A stretch of 64,000 nucleotides of DNA. It comes from Ziziphus jujuba (taxonomy: Eukaryota > Streptophyta > Magnoliopsida > Rosales > Rhamnaceae). Of the stretch, positions 1-9,186 are shown in pieces. The stretch spans positions 25,212,501-25,276,500 of the forward strand of contig NC_083383.1 of NCBI RefSeq assembly GCF_031755915.1. Direction: 5' to 3'. Each line of letters starts with the position of its first letter. Position 1 is the stretch's first letter. The position numbers and the translations under genes were made by a program. A model generated the notes under the pieces. That model saw nothing but the letters and a program-made list of their open reading frames with translations, made no database searches and was not told the origin of the DNA.

Positions 1-5
1 CGCCT

Positions 6-194
6 ATGGATGGACTTTTTCAAGTTTTAGAGCGGATTAACGAGAATACCTACAAACTTAATTTGATAGGTGAGTATAGTGTTAGTGCTGCATTTAATAT
101 TGCTGATTTAACTCCTTTTACTGCAGGTGATGATCTTGATTTGAAGACAAATCCTTTTCAAGAGGAGGGGAATGATGGGATTCTGCCCGTGCCC
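6..194 (+). pseudogene. Ty3/gypsy integrase C-terminal module (end of internal region B, cut by window edge)
   Basis: Encodes the final segment of a gypsy integrase: [19 protein letters not shown], then [17 protein letters not shown], then [15 protein letters not shown]. This is the familiar GPF-like DNA-binding tail of plant gypsy integrases. The upstream part is outside the window but can be read in the equivalent region at 10474-10728. The frame runs on to 452, but residues after about 63 come from the CTCGGA repeat array and are not integrase. It is non-functional alone, since the catalytic core is missing. Confidence 0.85.
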
Positions 195-660
195 ACACAT
201 CCATCCATGTCTCGGAGGACATCCATACCTCGGAGGGCAACCATACCTCGGATACCTCGGAGGGCATCCATACGTCGGAGGATATCCACACCTCGGGGAG
301 CATTTTACCTCGGACAACATCAGTCCATCCACATCTCAGACAACACTAGTGTCATCCATGTCTCGGACAACACCAGTTCCTTTGGACATCAACAACACAT
401 TCATGCCTCGGACAACATTCCACCTCGGCTATCAACTATATCGGACATCTGACTCTTGTTCAACTATTTTGGACATCTTACTTTTGTCCAACTATCTCGG
501 ACATTTGACTCTTGGACAACATCAACTATCTCGGCCAGTTGACACTATATAGTTTGGACACAAGCTAACTCAGGTGAAAAGCATGTTCGGACACAAGCTA
601 ACTTGGATGGAAGACAAGCTCGGTCATGAGTTAGCTCGGTTGAAGACATAATTCAGCCTA
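195..660. repeat. CTCGGA-type degenerate minisatellite, copy A
   Basis: At least 15 occurrences of a CTCGGA/TCGGAC core, spaced irregularly about 15-40 bp apart, with companion motifs such as CATCCATAC and GACAACATC. The array replaces the normal gypsy internal tail, the polypurine tract and the first several hundred bases of the LTR. Homology to the ordinary LTR resumes near 663. It stays open in one frame for about 85 codons, which looks accidental. Confidence 0.75.
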
Positions 661-662
661 GA

Positions 663-1450
663 TGTCAAAGTCAACTCGTTACCTAATTTGCGATTGACTT
701 TCTTTTTTTTTTTTTTGGTTTTTATTTATTTATTTGCTGGACAAATAAGTTTAGGAAAGTTTTTATTTTATTTGTAAATTAATTAATTCCTAATTGAAAA
801 TAAAGGAATTAATTAATTAGATTAGGAAAAGGAAAGATTCAGTCAAGCTAGAACTTTTCATTGTGTGGCCGGTTTTTCCTAGGATTTTTTAGGGTTTATT
901 TTGTTTCTTTCAAAGCCTATTTAAAGGCTTATTTTTCAATAAGAATACAACTTTGATTTGATTAAGAAAATACTTGTGAGATTAGAGAATTGGTTGTTTT
1001 AGCTTGACTTATCAATAGGTTTTCCATCCCCTATTGTGGCGTCTACATTATACCAAGGTTTCTAGTCATAGGTTGGTTAGGGGTTGAGGTCCATTCCATT
1101 AGAACTTGAACTTAATTGAGATTCAGGCTAATATAATCCGGTTTAGGAGCAGGTCGTCCTAGGTTCGTATCACTTATTTTCAATGAGAAATCAAGCTTGA
1201 ATTTTATACAAAAAATTATTTGTGAGATTGAATTCTCTTTGTTCTTTCACCTAAAACACCATTACTGAATGAGTGTTTTAGTTTGACTTGTCAATATGCC
1301 TTCCATCACCTATTGTGGCGTCTTTATTATATACCAAAGTTTCCAATCACAGGTTAGTTAGGGGTCAAGGTGACCATTAGAACTTGAACATAATTAGATC
1401 AGGGCTAATATAATATGGTTTTAAATGCAGGACGTCCTAGTTTCGTATCA
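663..1450 (+). mobile_element. Ty3/gypsy LTR, 5'-truncated, with duplicated 3' half (copy A)
   Basis: Homologous to the complete LTR at 24776-25754 and to the minus-strand LTRs at 31231, 36955 and 48337. The 5' part is replaced by the CTCGGA array. The 3' half occurs twice in tandem and diverged: 920-1172 and 1173-1450 each run from a CAATAAGA/CAATGAGA segment through CTATTGTGGCGTCT to a terminal CGTATCA. Without the LTR start and PPT this LTR cannot support normal reverse transcription. Confidence 0.8.
914..929 (+). promoter_or_regulatory. Conserved LTR TATA-like palindrome
   Basis: AGCCTATTTAAAGGCT, a nearly perfect palindrome containing a TATTTAA core, followed within 20 bp by an AATAAGA (polyadenylation-like) segment. 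The same block is kept in every gypsy LTR in the window: 11448, 21982, 25463 (plus strand), and 31601, 32652, 37239, 48621 (minus strand). Conservation across diverged LTRs suggests the core promoter and R-region start; the role is inferred. Confidence 0.55.
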
Positions 1451-1452
1451 TT

Positions 1453-1465
1453 TCTTATCAGAGCC
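1453..1465 (+). other. Degenerate gypsy primer-binding site (copy A)
   Basis: TCTTATCAGAGCC lies 2 bp after the LTR terminus CGTATCA. It corresponds to the canonical TGGTATCAGAGCC complementary to plant initiator-Met tRNA, with TGG mutated to TCT. Copies lie at 11987 and 22521. Confidence 0.7.
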
Positions 1466-2379
1466 AAATTTTGTTCAGGTTTGATCTATCTTTATTTGAT
1501 TTATTTGTTTTTGTGTTATTCTGCAATTTTAGCATTAGTTAAGGTTGCTTCTATCATCATATATGTTCCACATATTGAAAAAAAAAATGTTCACTCCTAG
1601 TTAAATTAGGATTTCCTAGTCTTACCGTATTTTTGCTTCCTAGTTTGTTGGTTGTTTTTCATCATTGTTCTTGTTAATTTTGGTTTTGGTTGATTTTTGC
1701 TGACTATTTTAGTCTTAAATATTTGCATTCATATATTAAAAAAAAAAACTTAACAGATATTAAAAAATTAAAAAAAAAAACTGCACAATTTGTATTTTGT
1801 CTAGGAGGTCACGAGTTTCGTGATTATTTGGCATTGTAATTGTAACTTTGGTGTTGATTCATGCTACTGCAGTTGTCTTATGTGAGTTAAAATAAAATGA
1901 AGAAAAAGCCGAATATAAAAAAAATAAAAAAATTTTGGTTTGTTGAATTTGGTGTTGAAATTTGTTGTTGGAAATTTCTTGGAGCTACTAATTTGTTGAT
2001 TATTTATTCAATATTTGGAGCTTCTGGAGAATTATTTTTGTTGCTGGATATTTGAATTTCAGGTGCTTAAATAATTTAATTAAAATTAATCAAAGGAATT
2101 GATACAAAACTAGAATTACAATAACAACAACCAACACTACTCTTTAAATTTGTTCGAATTGATTCTTGATCGTGTTTGACTTTCTTTTTCTAAATTTTTA
2201 TTCTTGAATCTTTAATTTCTTATCATCTAGTCTAGTTCTTATTGATTCCAATGTTTTCTTGTTAATTTGCCTTGTTTTTCCTAGAGAAGATGAAAACTAG
2301 ATTTCGCCAATTCATTCAGTATTGCTTGCTTTTGCTACTGTTTTATTGATAAGTTAAATTAAAACATACCAAATTAAAT
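1466..2379 (+). other. Gypsy leader (untranslated) region, copy A
   Basis: About 0.9 kb of A/T-rich sequence with several A8-A10 runs between the PBS and the first coding remnant. It is the plus-strand counterpart of the minus-strand leaders at 30116-31215 and 47176-48321. In those elements the leader is followed by a gag ATG; here it joins the last codons of gag directly, so gag has been deleted. Confidence 0.65.
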
Positions 2380-3700
2380 TTGGTTTCTAGGAGAGTGCTG
2401 ACTGTATATAAGGATGAGGATCAAGTTCAAAGGGAAAACATCTTCCACACCCGATGTGAAATCCAATGTAAGATTTGTAGCATGATAATTGATAGTGGAA
2501 GTTGTACAAATGTAATTAGTAATTTGGTGGTTGATAAATTAGGGTTAGCAACCATTAAACATCTAGAACCATATAGATTACAATGGCTTAATGATAGTGG
2601 TGAGATGAGAGTAAATTAACAAGTCAAAGTAAAATTCAGCATTGATAAATAAATATGTGGATGTTGTATTGTATGATGTTGTTCCTATGCATGCGGATCA
2701 TATTTTGTTGGGTAGACCATGGCAATTTGATAAGGATGCCATACATTATGGGAGAGAGAAATTTTTTTTTTTTTAATTTTAAGGGCAAGAAGGTTAAACT
2801 GGAACCATTGACCCCGAATGAGGTTTTTAGAGACCAATTACAAATGCAACAAAGGAGGGAAGCTAAGAGGCTTAAACAGAAGGCTAGAATGGCACCAATA
2901 GTTTCACCATCCATTCAAGAGGGAAAAAGTGAGCTTGCTGTCCAAGATAAGTCCTCTAAAACCCAGGTTGAGTGGAAAAATTATAATAAACCTAAGAGTG
3001 AGAAATTTGGTGCAAAAGCTAAGAGTGATGTAAAACCCATTGAATCCGTGAATGGGAAGGAAAGAGAGAAAAAGAAAAGAAGAAAAAGAATTTTTTATCT
3101 ATGCTTAGGTGAGGTTAAAAAAGCATTTTTTACTGATAAATCTTTGTTGGTTATGATTTATAAAGATGCTTGTTTAGAGATACTTTTATTGTATAGAACT
3201 TTTTCTACAGTGTTGAGAGCTTTACTTATTGGAAATTTGAAAATTTGGAAGAGATTAGTTGCTAACTTTAAAAGTGTAATTTTTACCATAATGAGTATGT
3301 ATTTCTAGATTTTATTGTGATAGTGTTTGACTCAGGAGATTTAGCATGGTTACACTTACGAAAGGAGAGGTTTCCAAAACAAAGAAAGTCAAAGCTTATG
3401 CCGTGTGTGGATGGACCTTTTCAAGTTTTGGAGTGAATTAATGAGAATGCCTACAAACTTGATTTAACAAGTGAGTAGAATGTTAGTGCCACATTTAATG
3501 TTGCTAATTTATCTCCTTTTACTGCAGGTGATGATCTTTATTTGAGGACAAATCCTTTTCAAGAGGAGGGGAATGATGAGAATCCACCCGAGCTCGCACA
3601 ACCGACAACCCGCTGTGCTGACCTGATACGGATGAAGACTAAGCCGATCACTAGAACTCAAGCCAAAAGGTTTATGGAAAACCTAGAAGCATTTATATAG
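2380..3700 (+). pseudogene. Ty3/gypsy internal region A: gag end-PR-linker-IN C-terminus, decayed (copy A)
   Basis: Order: last gag residues (SRRVLTVYKDED), aspartic protease N-terminus with intact IIDSGSCTN (about 2490-2520) and LGLATIKHLEPYRLQWLND, stop at 2617, shifted protease continuation VDHGNLIRM-like near 2710-2740, the Lys/Glu-rich linker KGKKVKLEPLTPNEV through NGKEREKKKRRK (2785-3085), then a direct join to integrase LRALLIGNLKIWK (about 3215-3250) and a broken IN tail [18 protein letters not shown] (about 3345-3400) with two more stops. RT, RNase H and the IN catalytic core are absent. The junction after IYKDACL resembles that in internal region B and in element Y, so the deletion predates this copy. 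Not translatable as one product. Confidence 0.85.
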
Positions 3701-3707
3701 GGAGCAG

Positions 3708-3750
3708 TTAATTCTTAAAAGTGCTTGTCCATACCCAAAGATACAAAACA
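3708..3750 (+). mobile_element. First 43 bp of a gypsy 3' LTR, interrupted by copia
   Basis: Follows the PPT-like GGGAGCAG and matches the start of the complete LTR at 24776. It stops at 3750, where a copia LTR begins (TGGTTGAGC). Copy C shows the uninterrupted version. Confidence 0.7.
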
Positions 3751-4054
3751 TGGTTGAGCTCCATGTCACCAAGTAGCTTCCATGTCATCATCCTTGTCAC
3801 CAAGGTGCTTTCTATGTCATCAAGATGCTTAATTTTTCTAAACTTCCTAAAACCCTAATTTGGCTAATGCACTTTAATTAATAAATTTTGGTGTCTTTGT
3901 GCACCAACTTAACAAGCCTAAATTACACCAAATGGCTTTAACAAAGCACAAACCAAAATAAAAAACAAAGCATGAAAGCGACCCTCAGCCAAGGCACCTT
4001 GCTTGATCTCAGGTTTGTCTTCTTCATGGCTAACAATGCCATGATTTTCTAACA
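3751..4054 (-). mobile_element. Copia-I 3' LTR, 304 bp (copy A)
   Basis: Starts TGGTTGAGC and ends TTCTAACA on the plus strand, and is bordered at 4055 by CTCCTCCTTGG, which on the minus strand is the polypurine tract AAGGAGGAG directly before the LTR's TGTTAG. This fixes it as the 3' LTR of a minus-strand copia element. No matching 5' LTR exists: the other end of the mosaic carries a different LTR of about 1 kb (8189-9186). Confidence 0.75.
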
Positions 4055-5341
4055 CTCCTCCTTGGCAATGTTAGGCATGATATGTAGAAGACTCCTAAGC
4101 ATTTGAAGTCTTTCTTTGGCAATGATTTTGTGAGAATATCGGCCAGTTGGTCTTGAGTGGAACAATGCACCAAATTGGTTTCTTTGTTTCTTTCAGCCTC
4201 TGAGATGCTATGGTACTTCACAGGGATGTGCTTGGTTCTTCTATGTTATACTGGATTTTTGGTGATGGCAACGGCTGAAGTGCTATCACAGTAAATGATG
4301 GTTGCATTTGTTTGCTTTTAACCTAAATCATTAAGCAATTTCCTTCACCAAGTTGCTTGGTTTGATGCTGCTACCGTTGAGGTGCATTCAACTTCGATTG
4401 TTAATTGTGCCGTGGTTCCTTACTTATGTGAACTCCATGAAAATAGACACCTAAATAAAACTTAAACAAGTTTCTAGGGGTACTCTTCATGTCTTCCAAG
4501 CTACCTGCCCAATCACTATCATAATAGCCAACTAACTCACACATGTTGCTGAGCTTATATAATATTCCAAAGTTGGCCGAGCCTTTCACATATCTCAGGA
4601 CTTTTTTTGCAGCTTGGTAATGGTTTTAAGATGGTGCACTCATGAAACCTTGATAGAACACTTACACCATACATAATATCAGGTCTTGAAGCACACAAAT
4701 AAAAAAAACTTCCAATTAAACTTCTATTAACCGAAGCATTCACTTTTTCACTGCCATCATTTAATTCAAACTTGGCATTTTGCATCATAAGTGTTTCAAC
4801 AACTTTGGCATTTTCTAGTTGAAACTTATCAAGCAAATTGAAAGCATATCTTTCTTGTGATAGAAATATACCTTTATTTGTTTGCTTGATCTTCAAACTT
4901 AAGAGGTAATTCATTAAACCAAGGTCAGACATTTCAAACATTTCTTCTAGGTCGTCTTTGAACTTTTGAATGCTTTCAGTGCTGCAACCTATTATAAGAA
5001 AATCATCAACATAAAAAGAGATTACCATTTGATCTTCATGTGAGTTGGCTTTGATATAGAGAGTAGGCTCATTATCACTTCTTGAAAAGCCTTCATGAGT
5101 GAGGTAGTCATCAATTATTGTAAACCAAGCACTTGGAGCTTGTTTGAGCCCGTATAAAGTTTTATAAAGCTTGTATACTTTCTGCTCCTCTCCTTCTTTT
5201 ACAAAGCCTTCAGGTTGCTCTAGATAAACTTTTTCTTTTAATATAGCATTTAGAAAAGCTGATTTCACATCCAAATGATATATTTTCCATGAATTGTTGG
5301 CTGTATATGCTAGTAAAAGCCTAATAGTTTCACGTCTTGCC
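4055..5341 (-). pseudogene. Copia-I reverse transcriptase-RNase H, 5'-truncated and frameshifted (copy A)
   Basis: Read from 5341 down: ETIRLLLAY, YHLDVKSAFLN (first RT aspartate), LYGLKQAPSAW, YVDDFLIIG (catalytic DD), RSLIGSFFYLCASRPDIMY, all in one frame of about 250 residues. A frameshift near 4620-4560 leads to DSDWAGSLEDMKST of RNase H (4555-4401), and a further shift to the terminal SISEAERNKETNLVHCSTQDQLADILTKSL stretch (4220-4075). Gag, protease, integrase and the RT N-terminus are missing: the sequence stops at the ARRETIR position and runs into gypsy gag sequence. It is inactive. Confidence 0.88.
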
Positions 5342-5750
5342 ACCCACTTTCCTCACTTTCGAATTCTAGTTCACCATTACCTTTCAGCACCATGATTCTT
5401 CTATTCTGGCATTGATTGAAAATTTCCTCATCCCTGGCACTTAAAACAAATAATTTCTCTATATCTTGAAGGTTTAGGATCAGATTTACCTTTTGATGAG
5501 AATTTGCCTGAGCTAGCACAACCGACAACCCGTTAGGGTGCTGACCTGATACGAATGAAGACCGGGTCGATCACTAGAGCTCAATCTAAAAGGTTTAAGG
5601 AAAAACCAAGAGCATTTATACAGGTAGAAGTTAATTCTCAAAAAATCTTGTGCATACCCAAAGATACATAGCATGTTCTAAGCATCCGAGTGGTGGAAGC
5701 CGATATGGACCAGGGTAGCTATTTTCGTGAAAATTTGGGCTTCAAGAAGC
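5342..5750. mobile_element. Rearranged gypsy filler between copia-I and copia-II (copy A)
   Basis: Three gypsy pieces sit where copia integrase-RT sequence should be. 5342-5490 is a minus-strand fragment of gypsy gag, including NRRIMVLKGNGELEFESEES just after the zinc knuckle. About 5491-5630 is plus-strand internal 3' end (AACCGACAACCCG...GCTGACCTGATACG). 5631-5750 is the first about 120 bp of a plus-strand gypsy LTR. Piece one is inverted relative to pieces two and three. This looks like end-joining or template-switch filler rather than an insertion with target-site duplication. Confidence 0.75.
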
Positions 5751-7983
5751 AAGTAATCCTCACATCCCTTGTTACCACAAGTTTCTTGGTTTCCAAGTTG
5801 AAAACCCTAAAACCTTTGGTAACCTCACTAAAGCCGACCACGATGCCCACATTTGCCCTTTTGTCAAGATTGTCTCTCATGTGTGGATGAACATGAAGAA
5901 AACAAACACTTCCAAAGATTTTTATGTTGTCCAAAGATGGTTTTTCTCCATATCATATCTCATAGGGTGTCTTGGACTCATTGGCTTTGGTGTATGCTCG
6001 GTTTTGGATGTAGCTAGCCGTGTATATGGCTTCGGCCCAAAACTTTTTTGGCATGTTCTTCTCACGTATCATGCACCTTGCCATCTCCATCATGGTCCTA
6101 TTTTTCCTCTCACAAACACCATTTTGTTGTGGTGTGTATGGTGTTCTGAATTGATGCACCATTCCACTTTCTTTGTAAAAATCCTCCATAGCCAAGCTTG
6201 TATATTCTCCACCATTGTCGGTTCTCAAGCACTTCATCTTTGCATTGCTTTGGGTTTCCACCACCTTCTTGAATTTCATGAACTTCTCAAGCACTTGTGA
6301 CTTGGTTGTTAGAAAATATACCCAACACATCCTTGAGTAGTCATCAATGAAGGTTAGGAAGTACTTACATCCTCCAATTGATGACAAACTCATCGGTCCA
6401 CACACATCCAAATGGACTAGCTCAAGCTTCTCCTTAGCTCTCCATGAACCGACTTTAGGGAATGGAAGCCGTGTGGATTTCCCTAGTTGGCATACATCAT
6501 ATAGGCTTTTCATCTCCTCAATCTTTGGCATGTCCTTCACAATGGCATTGGTGTTTTTCATGGCATCATAGCTAGAATGCCCAAGCCTTTTATGCCAAAG
6601 TTGGGAAATGGACTCCACTTTGGTTTTTAAGGCTTGTTCATTCTTAACTAGGTCCAATCTATAGCTTTTGTCCTTCAATGGTACCTTAAATAGCTCATTA
6701 CCACAAGCATCATATATGATACATCCATCTTTTGCAAAATTTAAAGCAAAGCCTCTTTCTACCAATTGTGCTACACTAAGCAAGTTTTCACACAAACTAG
6801 GAACATATAGCACATCTTTTATAATTTTGGTACCTTCCTTGGTGTTCAAGCACACATCTCCTTTGCCTTCTACTTTCATGAACCGGCCATCACCAATCTT
6901 CACTTTGGTTTTGTAGTTTCGGTCAAGCTCCATAAAGCCATCCTTTTGGAAACTCATGTGGTGTGAGCAACCACTATCCACAAGCCAACCGAGACCACTA
7001 CTTGTGGCTTTAAGGCATGTGGCCACAAATAGGTTCTCAGCTTCTTCATTAACCACATTGGCTTGTTGTCTCCTTTGCTTGCATACTTTGGCAATGTGGC
7101 CTTTTCCTCCACATCTTTCACAAGATGCATCCGGCCTCCGAAAACACTTGGATGGTGGATGTCCAAGCTTCTTGCAATGAGGGCAAGGTGGATGCCCTCC
7201 TCGGTTTTGATGGCTTTGTTGTTGTTCTTGTTGATTCCATCCACTTTTGTTGTTGTTTGTGTTGTTGTTGGTTATAAAACCGGTTTGGTTGGTGTTGTTG
7301 CTCTTCCTTCCTTTATTCTTCTTTTTGTTGCCGTGGCCACCATAGAATGCACTCTCTATGGTCTCTTCCTTTCTAATGGCTCTCCTTTGTTCGGTTGCTT
7401 GAAAAGCATTGATGAGCTCACTCGTTATTTCACTAAGATTTCTAAATTCTTCAAGGGAGGAAATCTTAGCTTCAAACCTTTCGGGTAAGCTCACCAATAC
7501 TTTCTCTACTACCCTTTGATCGGTCAATTGCTCACCAAGGACCCGAATTTGATTTACCACTTTGAGCATCCTTTTCGTGAAATCCTTGACAAGCTCATTC
7601 TCCTTCATCTTCAAGGTCTCAAACTCTCTTCTTAGGTTTAAAACTTGCATTTACCGAGTTCTAGTATTTCCATGGAACTCCTCTTGAAGCTTTATCCAAA
7701 CCTCTCTAGCACTTGTGCATGACATTATCCTTGTAAAAATGGAATCACTCACGGAGGAGTGCAAGGTAATGAGGGCCTTGAACCCCTTGGCAACTTCGGC
7801 CTCATGTGCATTTCTTTGTGCTTGGGTTGCATTAGCTCTCAACTCTTCCACTACATAACCTTCTTTTATGACTTCCCATAAACCAAAGGCTTGAAGGTAG
7901 GCTTTCATTTTTATACTCCAAATGGAATAGTTTTGGCCTTCAAACTTAGGTGGTGTTGGGGTTGCAAAGGATTGTGAGGCCAT
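5751..7983 (-). pseudogene. Copia-II gag-protease-integrase, 3'-truncated, two in-frame stops (copy A)
   Basis: Single frame from ATG at 7983. Gag N-terminus: MASQSFATPTPPKFEGQNYS, then FTRIMSC; gag continues with LNLRREFETLKMKENELV. Two zinc knuckles: CPHCKKLGHPPSKC and CERCGGKGHIAKVC. Protease: WLVDSGCSHHM. Integrase: HKRLGH, then DVCGPMS, FIDDYSRMCWVYF, RTDNGGEY, YTPQQNGVCERKN (the D-D-E residues are present), then the C-terminal KIFGSVCFLHV and VTKGFRVFNLETKKLVVTRDV. In-frame stops follow HGNTRTR (TAA at 7651-7653, probably from CAA) and TPYEI (TGA at 5953-5955, probably from TGG). The integrase zinc module has lost one ligand (SLYDVCQ where the family has CxxC). RT and RNase H are absent. 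Confidence 0.9.
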
Positions 7984-8176
7984 TTAAAAAAATGGTTTTT
8001 GAAAAGTTTTGAAAAATGGACACAAGAACAAGCTCTCGGGTGGTGGTGTTTTGGTGAGTTTCAACTAGTCTTTTTGGGAGGTTTTTGTTTCGGTTGGAAG
8101 GCTTTAGGTGGGGGATCCTCTCACAAATAAAATGGTCTAGGTTGAAAGCTCACAAGGTCCTAAGAAATTACACTAT

Positions 8177-8188
8177 GCCCTGATACCA
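8177..8188 (-). other. Copia-II primer-binding site (copy A)
   Basis: Plus-strand GCCCTGATACCA is the complement of TGGTATCAGGGC, an initiator-Met tRNA match with one change, and directly adjoins the LTR terminus at 8189. It fixes the element's orientation as minus. Confidence 0.8.
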
Positions 8189-9186
8189 TGATGGAATTTG
8201 GTGTAGGTTTATGTTGCTGTACCCTAGAGCACAATCATTCAAGGTGTTAGTCAAGAATGATTGTTGTTGGTTCTTGATTCTTGATTTTGTTTTTTTTTTG
8301 GGTTTGTTAAGATTTTGTTTCTGGTTTTAATGGAGGTTTAGGGTTCTTGAGAAGGTTGTTAGCTTTTGGGAAGAAGAAGAAACTAAAATGTAGTAGTTGA
8401 GAGAAAGACAGCCAAAAATGTTGTTTTTCAAAATCTGTTTTTTTTTTTAATATTTTTTTTTCTCAACGTTTTTCATTACAATTTTCATACTTTTAAATAC
8501 ATCAAAAAGCCAATAAGGCATGCTTCCATATTGAGCAATAAATACAAAAGCTTTAAAAGTAACCAACCAAGCCAAACTACATCAATCAACTCTAATCAAT
8601 GTGCTGGGCATGCAAGAAACCTTATTTAATAGGCAGTTCAGCTTGTCTAAGGCATTTGAATTTGAAAACCAGCTCCATTTGACTTGAAATTTGGAGGGAA
8701 GCCTTTTTGAATATTAGAATATTTGCTAGCCAAAAATCAGATAAAACAAAGTCCATTTACCCATTCAAAAGTAATCAAACCCAAGGCAGTTTTGCCTAGT
8801 TTTCTGGGCAACAAAACTGCACAAGGGTCAGATTGTTTTGGGCTTAACTCAGCCTTCCAAGCTCCAAATTGGGCCATTCATTTTGCTTCTGCTTCCTCTG
8901 CATATCTAGTTTATCATATCCAAAATTTAGGTCCAAATCCCAAACCTACTTCAAACGGCATCCAAGGAAGTGGACTTATATTGCTGGAAATACAATTCCA
9001 GCAACTAGACAAAAAAGGCCTTAAGCTAAATAATGAGCTTACAAAAAGGATATTGTTCTTAAACATTACAAGATAAAATAAAATGCATAAACATAAATAA
9101 TGTTTTTTCTTTGATGTTGCAAAACAAAGAGTGCAAGTGTAACCGAACTACCTTGCACATTGTGGCAAGATCACCACATTTCAACA
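8189..9186 (-). mobile_element. Copia-II 5' LTR, about 998 bp (copy A)
   Basis: Begins TGATGGAATTTGG beside the PBS and ends CACATTTCAACA where gypsy protease coding resumes. Its terminal bases resemble those of the intact copia at 40918-47102 (CACACTTCAACA), and the gag proteins are also related, so the two are sister families. Contains T-rich runs near 8290 and 8440 and GGAAATACAATTCCAGCA near 8990, matched by GGAAATTATGAATCCAGCA in the other LTR. The plus-strand frame 8723-9076 inside it has no recognisable domain. Confidence 0.75.

Noticed and set aside
172..552. Plus-strand frame rich in [12 protein letters not shown] repeats, and minus-strand frames 108-332 (all recurring at +10534 and +21068)
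   Set aside because: They are translations of the CTCGGA minisatellite in other frames; no start context or domain.
195..660. Could the CTCGGA array be a CRISPR-like array?
   Set aside because: Repeats are very short, degenerate and irregularly spaced, in a plant retroelement context with no cas-like genes.
6956..7488. Plus-strand frames opposite copia-II gag (also at 17490-18022)
   Set aside because: Shadows of the minus-strand gag-protease coding region; no domain.
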